A stretch of 64,000 nucleotides of DNA from Puteibacter caeruleilacunae (GTDB lineage: Bacteria > Bacteroidota > Bacteroidia > Bacteroidales > Prolixibacteraceae), in NCBI GenBank assembly GCA_005217565.1, contig SJCO01000003.1, positions 557,931-621,930 on the forward strand, in the 5' to 3' direction. The position numbers were made by a program, and so were the translations under genes. Positions 16,856 to 24,838 of the stretch are shown piece after piece. The number at the start of each line of letters is the position of its first letter. The stretch's first letter is position 1. The notes beneath the pieces were generated by a model. The model had not been told where the DNA came from and did not search any database. It saw only the letters and a list, made by a program, of their open reading frames with translations.

Positions 16856-18943
16856 CTACATGCTTTCTCCCTGAATAAGCGAATTGATATAAAAGGATGG
16901 AGTTACTCCATTTACCTTTTTAAATGCATGTATAAATGAAGTACGATTATTAAAACCCACCGATTTTGAAATACCTTCAATTGACAACTGAGTATATTCG
17001 CCATTATGAATATAAATACAAGCTTCGCGAATTCGATACTCATTTATTAATTGATTAAAATTTTTGTCGTACTCTGAGTTTATAATTTGTGAAAGGTAAG
17101 TGCTGTTTGTCTTAATTTTTTTGGCAACATCCGTTATTCTAATTCCAGGTTTCATAAAGTTTTTCTCTGCTACCAAGTATTTCTCTAGTTTTTTAAGAAT
17201 TACACTTCTATTCTCATCGTCAACAATAGGCTGCTTTTTTGCTTTATTTTGCTTTTTATAAAATAAGCCTGCCAATTCGTCCGACTTCTTTACAAGTAAA
17301 GTATGAGCTTTTTTCTTTTTACTAAATTCGAGATAGGTAATAACTAACAAAACAGTGACTACAACTAAAAAAAACAAAACCGTATTTCGCAGTTTAATTT
17401 GATGGTTTATCTTAGATCTTAACAAGAGTTCCGACTCGCGAGCTTTAGCCTGCTGAAGTTCTATTTGTTTGTTATAATCCTCCTTTAACTGAAAGGCTGT
17501 TATTTGCTTTATATTCTCAGCATTTAACAAACTATCTTTTAACACCATGTATTGACTTAAAGCCAAATTTGAATTTCGAAATCTTTCTGTTTTTTGATAA
17601 GCCTGGAACAACAAATTTTCTATTTCCATCTGCAACTTCAACACCCCAGAATTTATTGATGCCTTTTTTGCCTTTAGTGCCAGTTTGATGGCTTCATTCT
17701 CATTTCCTTCGAGCAAAGAACATTGAGCCAAATTAAAATACGTTTTTGCCAATTTTGTTCTCCGATCTTGTGCTTTAAAAATCTGAAGACACTCCTGATA
17801 ATATTCTTTGGCATCAGAAAAATTTCCCTTAGCAAACTCCAACATTCCGCAATGGAAAAGAAAATTCCCTTTCATTTGCTGATTTTCATATTTAGCGGAC
17901 AATTCACCAGCACATTTTAAAAGCGAATCTGCCAACGAAAAATTATGCTGCTCGGTAGCTAGAACCTTATAATTAATTAATGCATCAAAATGTTTAATGT
18001 GGTATCCAATAGAATCGAATAATACACATGCATCTTCAAGATTTTTTGCAGCATTTTCCCATTCTTTATTATTTTTTTGTAGTTCAGCAATATTTATAAA
18101 ACAAACTCCAACACTGGCTTTTGCACCTTTTTCACGATAAATACTTAGTGCCTTCTCATAATAATCTATGGCAATATCAAATACAGCTTTATGTGCATAA
18201 ATGTTTGCTATGTTTACATACACATTGGCCTCTTCAACAGGCAGGTTTATTTTCTTAAAAATATCAAGTGCCTTATGGTAATATTCAATTGCCTCATTAC
18301 TTTTCCCTTGATCCCTCTTTATTAATCCAATATTATTATAATCAAATGCTTTCCCTTCATCATTTCTCAAAGAGTCGTGCACGGCGATAGAATATAAATG
18401 ATTGGCGATGGCTTCTTCATACTTACCCAGTGTTTGCTGTACCACTGCCAGGTTCCCATAACTTTGAGCAAGTTGCTTTATATTGCCCTTTTTTTTATGA
18501 AGCTGTAAAGCACGATCATAAATATCTTCAGCTTCCTGGTAATTGCCCTGAATATCTTTTATAATAGCAAAATTATTCAAGCAACGCGCGAGCTGAGAAG
18601 TGTCGTTGGCCTGTTCTGCATATTGAATAGCACTTTTGTACCAAATTTCTGCAGAGTTAAAGTCCTCGATGAAATAATAATAAATTCCCAAGAGGTTATT
18701 AAACATCGATTGATAATGAAAATCGTTTTTAGAACAATCTTCAATACCCTGTTTTGCAAACACATAAGCCGAATCAGGGTTTTCATAAATATATTCCCAA
18801 AACAATTTATTTCGAAGATCTTGTTGTTCAGATAAGTTACTTGAAACCGACAACTCATACAATAGGCTGTCTTGTTTAGAATTTGCGTTTACCGACAAAT
18901 AAGTGCTAAAAACAAACAGAAAGGTTAACAAGCGAATGAACAT
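16856..18943 (-). CDS. TPR-containing membrane regulator with AraC-type DNA-binding domain
   Basis: 695 residues. The order is: signal/anchor peptide (MFIRLLTFLFVFSTYLSV), about ten tetratricopeptide repeats (ALQLHKKKGNIKQLAQSYGNLA and YYHKALDIFKKINLPVEEANVY are clear units), a single membrane segment (NTVLFFLVVVTVLLVITYLEF), and a cytoplasmic AraC-type helix-turn-helix (RITDVAKKIKTNSTYLSQII, then LSIEGISKSVGFNNRTSFIHAF). Periplasmic TPRs may sense a partner and the cytoplasmic end binds DNA, a layout common in Bacteroidota. It lies between the small-secretory cluster and the PUL; either could be its target, which is inference. An autonomous gene with 220 bp before the cluster downstream. Confidence 0.85.
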   Translation of the reverse strand: MFIRLLTFLFVFSTYLSVNANSKQDSLLYELSVSSNLSEQQDLRNKLFWEYIYENPDSAYVFAKQGIEDCSKNDFHYQSMFNNLLGIYYYFIEDFNSAEIWYKSAIQYAEQANDTSQLARCLNNFAIIKDIQGNYQEAEDIYDRALQLHKKKGNIKQLAQSYGNLAVVQQTLGKYEEAIANHLYSIAVHDSLRNDEGKAFDYNNIGLIKRDQGKSNEAIEYYHKALDIFKKINLPVEEANVYVNIANIYAHKAVFDIAIDYYEKALSIYREKGAKASVGVCFINIAELQKNNKEWENAAKNLEDACVLFDSIGYHIKHFDALINYKVLATEQHNFSLADSLLKCAGELSAKYENQQMKGNFLFHCGMLEFAKGNFSDAKEYYQECLQIFKAQDRRTKLAKTYFNLAQCSLLEGNENEAIKLALKAKKASINSGVLKLQMEIENLLFQAYQKTERFRNSNLALSQYMVLKDSLLNAENIKQITAFQLKEDYNKQIELQQAKARESELLLRSKINHQIKLRNTVLFFLVVVTVLLVITYLEFSKKKKAHTLLVKKSDELAGLFYKKQNKAKKQPIVDDENRSVILKKLEKYLVAEKNFMKPGIRITDVAKKIKTNSTYLSQIINSEYDKNFNQLINEYRIREACIYIHNGEYTQLSIEGISKSVGFNNRTSFIHAFKKVNGVTPSFYINSLIQGESM

Positions 18944-19035
18944 AGTATTTAGTTTTTATTGAATACTAAAAATAGAATAATAATATTTCAAATCAATACT
19001 GTCCTAATTAATTTCTTCGGTAATAATCATTGAAA
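18944..19035. other. Intergenic stretch upstream of the TPR/AraC regulator
   Basis: AT-rich non-coding DNA between the start of the TPR/AraC gene and the transposase remnant. It should hold the regulator's promoter; no box is clear enough to mark. Confidence 0.4.
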
Positions 19036-19257
19036 CTATTCAGTATCTCCACTAGCAATGTTAAGAAGAGTCCATAGTGGCCTTCTATCTTGCTTTATTG
19101 CTGTATCGATTACAGACCTGAAAACGACATAATTATTAGCCCCCTTCTATCATTTGGAAGAATCTACTAACTTTTGTTTAACTTTTACATTTCTGATTGC
19201 CCATTCGGAAGCATTAATATCAGGAGGCACCTGAGGATTATCTAAAATAACAGCCAT
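19036..19257 (-). pseudogene. Remnant of an IS66-family transposase C-terminus
   Basis: Read on the minus strand this gives DNPQVPPDINASEWAIRN and VKVKQK, then two in-frame stops, then KGANNYVVFRSVIDTAIKQ and a stop at 19036. These match the end of IS66-type (DDE) transposases (typically VPPDNNxxERAIRxxKVKQK and RSVIDTxxK). Around 19146-19175 two compensating one-base shifts break the frame; the alternative frame there reads SRFFQMIEG, which restores the family sequence. Only the last ~70 residues survive, with no start and no complete domain. It is dead and probably an old insertion. Confidence 0.7.
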
Positions 19258-19327
19258 TTATGGTTGAAGTTTTCAACAAAAGCAACATTGATTTTTACTT
19301 TTTTAGGTTTCACTCTGAATAATTTCA

Positions 19328-19408
19328 AATTTTCAACCGTTTAAGGTACATCTTTGCTAAATCATATGCTTCACTAATATCTTCTTCAACATGACATAAA
19401 TGATTATA
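19328..19408 (-). pseudogene. Remnant of a sulfatase C-terminus
   Basis: 27 codons reading YNHLCHVEEDISEAYDLAK on the minus strand, closely like the C-terminal YHLYNVEEDISEEYDLANK of the sulfatase at 21244-22614. The DNA is also clearly similar (shared run tttgctaaatc and cttcact-atatcttc). The stretch stops at 19325 and begins exactly at the inner edge of the long inverted repeat at 19409. It is the scrap of a further sulfatase gene, lost by recombination at the PUL's downstream border. Confidence 0.7.
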
Positions 19409-19476
19409 GTCACTCAAGGTGTTTAGTTTAATCTAACTTATTATAACCTTTGATTAATCTAGACACCTTGAGTGAC
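19409..19476. repeat. 25-bp imperfect inverted repeat (long hairpin)
   Basis: Left arm 19409-19433 and right arm 19452-19476 match as reverse complements at 23 of 25 positions, including a perfect 14-bp outer block gtcactcaaggtgt. The loop is 18 nt. It sits between the sulfatase remnant and the GH20 gene end (19522). It could be a terminator-like hairpin of the PUL transcript (no T-run) or an end sequence of a lost mobile element; the junction with the remnant favours the second. Confidence 0.65.
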
Positions 19477-19521
19477 AATAGTTGATCTTGAAGTATTACA
19501 GAATTTCTTGTTACTTCAATA

Positions 19522-21186
19522 TTAATCAACAATTGCAGATTTCTTACCTACTTTTTTATGAGATTTCAATCTTTTAAGTTTATCGGGATTATCAATACTC
19601 CAATAATTGATGTCTAATACAGAATAACGTTCCAGTTGTTTTGATAATATTTCATCACGGTAGACACCCCATGGCAATCTATCTTCTTTCCCCATAGATC
19701 CAGACCAACATTTTTCACTGAGAGCTGCTAAGCGAGGATATACTCTTTCTTCAAAAGTATTCATATCTTTAATTCTCTCACTCCATACGGCACAAATAAT
19801 TCCTTGAGCCAAGTGATCTTTAGAATTATCATGATTCGTTAAATCTAATAATGGCTCCCATGCATAAATTTGAGCAACAGATACAGGGCCTGCCCATTCG
19901 GCACCCGGATCATTTGATGTATTTGCCATATCGAGGTAAGTATAATTTCCCGGAGACAATATATAAGGTTGATTAAGTTTTTGCAGTTTTTCATCAATAG
20001 GCATTTCAAGATCTTTCCACCAGGCTATTTTCCCAAAACGCCACCAATGAATTAAATAATTCGGGTTTTGCACACCTTTTTCAAATGCATCATCCCAGAG
20101 AATAGGGATTACATTCAATTCTTGCTTCACAAACTCCGACATCTTTATTGCAAATTTTGTTATCTCCTCATCAGTATAAACTTCAGCACCTAAATTCACT
20201 TCATCAAATCCTAAATGAAATTCTGTGGAATTAAAAAGCTGATGCATTTCATATAAGATATTTCTGCAAAATTCGGCACCTTTCTCATCAATTCTGATAA
20301 CCTTCTTTTCTTTTCGCGTATCATTCTCACTACCCAAATCTGGGTATGCCCTGATTACAGCATGCATATGTCCTGGCATATCTATTTCAGGCAAAACTCT
20401 TATATATTGCGTTTTAGCATAAGCAATAATCTCTTTTACTTCCTCCTGTGTTAAAAAATAAAAATCACCTTTCTCCTTGGTTGTTCGATTTCCTTGTGCT
20501 CCCACAGAGGTCAACTTCGGATATAATTTGCTTTCTATACGCCAACCATCGTCATCAGAAAAATGCAGATGTAAGGTGTTTAGTTTATGCATAGCCATCA
20601 TATCAATAGTTTCCAATATTTCTTCTTTTGTCCTGAAATGCCTAGATATATCTATATGCATCCCCCTGAATCGTTTAAAGAAAGGTACATCTGTGATTTT
20701 TACCGAAGGTACTGTCCAGCGAACTCCAAAGTGAATAGTTTTTGAATAAATCTTCGGTGGGAGAAGTTGAAATAATGTTTGTATCCCCCAAAAAGTTCCT
20801 TGAGGTGAAGTACCAACTATTTTAATACTTTTCTTATTACTACGAATGGTATATGCTTCATTACTTACATTCAATTCACTGTTTATAAACAGTCCTATTC
20901 CACCCTTAAATGATCTTTGGGTTAGAGCTAATTTATATCCCGTTGATTTTTGAATACGACTCTGTAAAAATAAAGCAAGTTCTTTTAAGCCATCCTCATA
21001 AAAGATTTTGGTTTTATCACCTAACACAAAATCTCCTCCATTTTTAATAATCTCCACTTTAGAAGGCTGTGGTACAATTCCTAATTTTTTATTGTCATTT
21101 GCATTTGAGACTAATACTATCAACATTGCAACTTGAAACAATAATAATTGCTTACTATAAATCTTATTAATCAATTGATTCTTCAT
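19522..21186 (-). CDS. Beta-N-acetylhexosaminidase (GH20)
   Basis: 554 residues. Signal peptide (LLLFQVAMLIVLVSNAN), N-terminal GH20b domain (IVPQPSKVEIIKNGGDFVLG), then the GH20 TIM barrel with HLHFSDDDGWRIESKLYP, the DMPGHMHA segment and the catalytic Asp-Glu pair D328-E329 in FHLGFDEVNLG. It removes terminal beta-linked GlcNAc or GalNAc from glycans by substrate-assisted catalysis, probably in the periplasm or at the cell surface. It is the last gene of the PUL, 57 bp behind a sulfatase, which suits stepwise desulfation then trimming. The length is usual. Confidence 0.93.
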   Translation of the reverse strand: MKNQLINKIYSKQLLLFQVAMLIVLVSNANDNKKLGIVPQPSKVEIIKNGGDFVLGDKTKIFYEDGLKELALFLQSRIQKSTGYKLALTQRSFKGGIGLFINSELNVSNEAYTIRSNKKSIKIVGTSPQGTFWGIQTLFQLLPPKIYSKTIHFGVRWTVPSVKITDVPFFKRFRGMHIDISRHFRTKEEILETIDMMAMHKLNTLHLHFSDDDGWRIESKLYPKLTSVGAQGNRTTKEKGDFYFLTQEEVKEIIAYAKTQYIRVLPEIDMPGHMHAVIRAYPDLGSENDTRKEKKVIRIDEKGAEFCRNILYEMHQLFNSTEFHLGFDEVNLGAEVYTDEEITKFAIKMSEFVKQELNVIPILWDDAFEKGVQNPNYLIHWWRFGKIAWWKDLEMPIDEKLQKLNQPYILSPGNYTYLDMANTSNDPGAEWAGPVSVAQIYAWEPLLDLTNHDNSKDHLAQGIICAVWSERIKDMNTFEERVYPRLAALSEKCWSGSMGKEDRLPWGVYRDEILSKQLERYSVLDINYWSIDNPDKLKRLKSHKKVGKKSAIVD

Positions 21187-21243
21187 AATTTATAACTAAA
21201 TTATATTACTGACTTTCTTAATACATGATTAGAGTATAGAATA

Positions 21244-22614
21244 TTATTCAAGTGTATTCTTCACTCGACCAACTTCTCTTGCCTCTCTTTCTAATAAACT
21301 ATCAAATGTCTGAAGTTGTTTTTTTAGCTTTTCAAGCTTTTCAGGGTACTTGTTTGCTAAATCGTATTCTTCACTGATATCTTCCTCTACATTATACAAG
21401 TGATACTTTTGATTAAAGAAGACAAGTTTATAAGCACCGATCCTAATTCCTTCAATTCTTCCTTTTTTACTATAATAATAAAAAGGATTTTCCTCTATTT
21501 TCTGTTCACAATCATTAAATAACACAGAAATATCCCTACCATCAATCTTATTCTCCGGAATATTTGTCTTTGTCAATTTCGCAATTGTTGGCATTATATC
21601 CATACTTGATACCACTTGGGTACAAATTTTACCTTCTTGAACTTTACCAGGACTCCACACTATAAATGGCTCTCGCATACCACCTTCCCAGGTTGATCCT
21701 TTGGCACCCCTTAACGGACCAGATGAACCTCCATCTGTTTTGTATAATTTCCAGGGACCATTGTCTGAAGTAAACATGACCAGAGTGTTTTTATCCAGTT
21801 TTAGTTCCTTTAGTTTATTTAAGATTTGACCAACACTCCAATCCAACTCTTCAATCGTATCACCATATTTGCCTCTTATACTATTCCCTTCAAACTCAGG
21901 AGAGGCATAAACCGGAACATGGGGCATAGGATGCGCTAAATATAAAAAGAAAGGATTTGCTTTATTATCATCTATAAACTCAAGTGATTTTTCTGTAAAC
22001 GTTCTTGTAAAAAATCGTTGATCAGGATTAAATTCAATAGTATCATTTCCCTGCATCAATGGTAGCTTATAGCGATAATTCTTTATCCCATCTTCACCCA
22101 ATAGGTCTTGTTCTTTATTACTCATATCATTACTAAAAGGAGTACCATAAAAAATATCAAAACCATGATTAGTTGGTAAAAAGCGCTTATGGTGCCCTAA
22201 ATGCCATTTCCCAATACAAGCAGTTTTATAACCTTGAGGCTTTAATAATTTTGCGATGGTAACTTCATTTGGATTCAAACCTATTTCGGAATGAGGAAAT
22301 AATACCCCCTTATGTAGTCCGAGTCGTTTAGGATAACATCCTGTTAAAATTGCAGCTCTGGAAGGTGAACAAACTGGTGCTGCAACATAAAACTGTGTGA
22401 ACTTCATACCTTCTTGAGCCATTTTATCAAGCTCTGGTGTTTTGATCGTAGGATTACCATAACAACTTAAATCCCCATACCCTAGATCATCGGCAAATAT
22501 TAATATTATATTGGGATTACTATTTTCACTTTTACAATTTAGTGTAAATACAACATTTACTAAAAGCAATATGAAACGTAAAGCTATATTAATTGAGTAA
22601 TTAATTATATCCAT
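21244..22614 (-). CDS. S1-family sulfatase (PUL sulfatase 1)
   Basis: 456 residues, arylsulfatase A/GALNS-like. Metal-binding Asp pair in IFADDLGYGDLSCYG; the C-S-P-S-R site (C82, to become formylglycine) in APVCSPSRAAILTGCYPKR; GKWHLGHHKRF and MFTSDNGPW complete the active site. The C-terminal small domain ends in a region duplicated as a remnant at 19328. The N-terminus is hydrophobic (FILLLVNVVFTLNC), so it is exported, perhaps as a lipoprotein. It is the closest in order to GH20, so it may desulfate a HexNAc residue just before that enzyme acts; this is inference. Confidence 0.92.
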   Translation of the reverse strand: MDIINYSINIALRFILLLVNVVFTLNCKSENSNPNIILIFADDLGYGDLSCYGNPTIKTPELDKMAQEGMKFTQFYVAAPVCSPSRAAILTGCYPKRLGLHKGVLFPHSEIGLNPNEVTIAKLLKPQGYKTACIGKWHLGHHKRFLPTNHGFDIFYGTPFSNDMSNKEQDLLGEDGIKNYRYKLPLMQGNDTIEFNPDQRFFTRTFTEKSLEFIDDNKANPFFLYLAHPMPHVPVYASPEFEGNSIRGKYGDTIEELDWSVGQILNKLKELKLDKNTLVMFTSDNGPWKLYKTDGGSSGPLRGAKGSTWEGGMREPFIVWSPGKVQEGKICTQVVSSMDIMPTIAKLTKTNIPENKIDGRDISVLFNDCEQKIEENPFYYYSKKGRIEGIRIGAYKLVFFNQKYHLYNVEEDISEEYDLANKYPEKLEKLKKQLQTFDSLLEREAREVGRVKNTLE

Positions 22615-22899
22615 TTTTATTATAAATTCGTTTTTCTAATTTGTTCTAGAGAGCTAGTAATTAATTTGCAATCCAACAACACCTATCTCTTAATCGATCA
22701 AATTCTCTTTTTTTTACCCGCCCTCTCGTACTTATAAAGCCCAACACACTCGAGAGCTAATAATATGTACAAATTCCCAATACCCTTTTTCAAACTAATA
22801 CTTTTTCTTGGTTCTCTTGCTTTCTATTCTGAACTAACAAACTCATTATTGTCCGAATATTAAAAGATCAGAGTAACACTGCATGCAACCAATACTAAA

Positions 22900-24786
22900 C
22901 TAGTTCTTATTTGTGTCGATACTATTATCAACTTCTTTTACTGAGAACGCTTTTATAGAGTGTTTTTTTATTTTAAGGTTCGCATTGCGCCCCATCCGAG
23001 GGTAACTAACTAAAAAGTTGTGTTCATCAATAATATTGAACACATAATGCGTGGCTCCTTTCGGTAAGTCTGCCTTCACAATATTCCCCTCTTCAACTGT
23101 GGCCTTCATCTGAAACCATTCTTCATATTTCGCACCACCATTAAGGGTATAAAGTAAATTCGCTTCTATTACTTTATTTCCTTTTTCTTTAAACTTAGCC
23201 CAAACAGAATGCTCCTCTTTTCCATTACCTACAAATTCACAAATTCCATTTTTATAAGGAATATCTGATTCACAATATGGATTATAGAACGGAAGAGCTG
23301 CATCCATACTTTTAAGTGTATCCAAAAGAAGTTGATCTAACTTTTTAGTCATCAATGGTAAATCCTTGCTAAGATCCTTCATTTCCTCAATATCCAGTCT
23401 ATTATTTCCGTTTTCGTATAACCTATACAACTCTGCTCCCTTTTCAGGATCAAAATTGTGTATTAGCTTATAATCGCCAACACGAATTGTAGAATGCATA
23501 GGTCCATGTGGGAAATGATGAAGGATCGTCTCTCTGACTTTACCATTTTTATTAATCACTAATTCCTTATCTTTGGGATTAGAAGCAAGCAGCTCTGATA
23601 AATCAAGTCCATCAAATTCTTTCTCTTTTTCATATTTGCTTCCAGTCCATGATAATATGGTTGGGAAAAAGTCAATACCATTTACCATTACATTACTTGT
23701 CTGATTAGGTTTAATTCCCGGACCTGTGATTATCAATGGAACCCTTGTCCCGCCTTCTTTTGCATTAATTTTACCTTTGTCCAGAGGATAATTGTCAGTA
23801 ATTACTTCACCATGATGCCCTTCCATCCCGCCATTATCAGACGTGAATATTACATATGTGTTTTCGATTAGTTTGTGTCCTTTCCATCTCGGATCTTCTG
23901 TTTCCCTCAGGTAATTAATTACCTGACCGACATAATAATCTAACATTTCGACCATAGAAGCATAATACGGATTATTTTGTCCTTCAATATCCCAACCTAT
24001 AGGATCCGTCGGAAAAGGAACATTTAGCTTCTTACAATATTTCTCAAGCAGAGCTTTGCAACGTGTTTGGATCGGAGCATGCACTAGCCATGTAGCATAG
24101 TACAAGAAGAATGGCTTACTTTTGTTTTTATTTAGAAAATTTAGGGCATTTAAGTTATTGGGATCCTTTGGAAATCCATTTTTATCCAACTGATACAAAT
24201 CGTTGGAATCCTTCGTCGCAAAACCAGTTAATCGATGAGGTTTCATCCTATTTGTAACTCCCCGATCTGAAACAGAATAGTCAAATCCATGATCTTTCGG
24301 TTGAGGATATGCATCATGATGAATCGCGATATGCCATTTTCCTACATGTCCCGTTACATACCCATTTGTTTTCAACACTTCAGGAATAGTAGTTTCATCA
24401 ACACTCAACCTGCCTTTATACCAAGGTGTTATAACGCGTGATATTTTCTCATTAATAGGCATTGGTGGAGCTCCACCAACAACATGGGTTCGCTGTAATC
24501 GAGCAGGATGCTTGCCTGTAAGAATTGCACCTCTCGACGGGGAACAGGTAGGAGCAGGAGAGTAGGCCTGCAAAAACTTCACCCCCTCCTTCGATAACTG
24601 ATCAATATTAGGAGTTTCATAAGGACAGGGTTTATCAATATCGTAACATTGTACATCCTGCCACCCCAAATCGTCTATGAGTATTAGAACAACATTAGGT
24701 TTATCAGGACGTCCATCTGCAAAACAATTACCCGCTACTAAACCTAACATTAAAAAACACATACAATATTTTATTATACTATTCAT
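22900..24786 (-). CDS. S1-family sulfatase with extra C-terminal domain (PUL sulfatase 2)
   Basis: 628 residues, the longest of the five. Signal peptide MCFLMLGLVAGNCFA; LILIDDLGWQDVQCYD (metal Asp pair); C81 in PTCSPSRGAILTGKHPARL; HVGKWHIAIHH; FTSDNGGMEGHHGE. After the sulfatase fold (~500 residues) a ~110-residue beta-rich domain follows (HSVWAKFKEKGNKVIEANLLY, then FQMKATVEEGNIVKADLP), which I do not recognise and which may be a binding or lid domain. The product differs from its neighbours in loop content (ITPWYKGRLSVDETTIPEVL), so it likely has another sulfate position or residue as target. It precedes sulfatase 1 by 285 bp. Confidence 0.92.
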   Translation of the reverse strand: MNSIIKYCMCFLMLGLVAGNCFADGRPDKPNVVLILIDDLGWQDVQCYDIDKPCPYETPNIDQLSKEGVKFLQAYSPAPTCSPSRGAILTGKHPARLQRTHVVGGAPPMPINEKISRVITPWYKGRLSVDETTIPEVLKTNGYVTGHVGKWHIAIHHDAYPQPKDHGFDYSVSDRGVTNRMKPHRLTGFATKDSNDLYQLDKNGFPKDPNNLNALNFLNKNKSKPFFLYYATWLVHAPIQTRCKALLEKYCKKLNVPFPTDPIGWDIEGQNNPYYASMVEMLDYYVGQVINYLRETEDPRWKGHKLIENTYVIFTSDNGGMEGHHGEVITDNYPLDKGKINAKEGGTRVPLIITGPGIKPNQTSNVMVNGIDFFPTILSWTGSKYEKEKEFDGLDLSELLASNPKDKELVINKNGKVRETILHHFPHGPMHSTIRVGDYKLIHNFDPEKGAELYRLYENGNNRLDIEEMKDLSKDLPLMTKKLDQLLLDTLKSMDAALPFYNPYCESDIPYKNGICEFVGNGKEEHSVWAKFKEKGNKVIEANLLYTLNGGAKYEEWFQMKATVEEGNIVKADLPKGATHYVFNIIDEHNFLVSYPRMGRNANLKIKKHSIKAFSVKEVDNSIDTNKN

Positions 24787-24838
24787 GTTTCATTGCTTTT
24801 ATTTCAACACTTTTATCTAAAGTAAAGCCACAATAATT

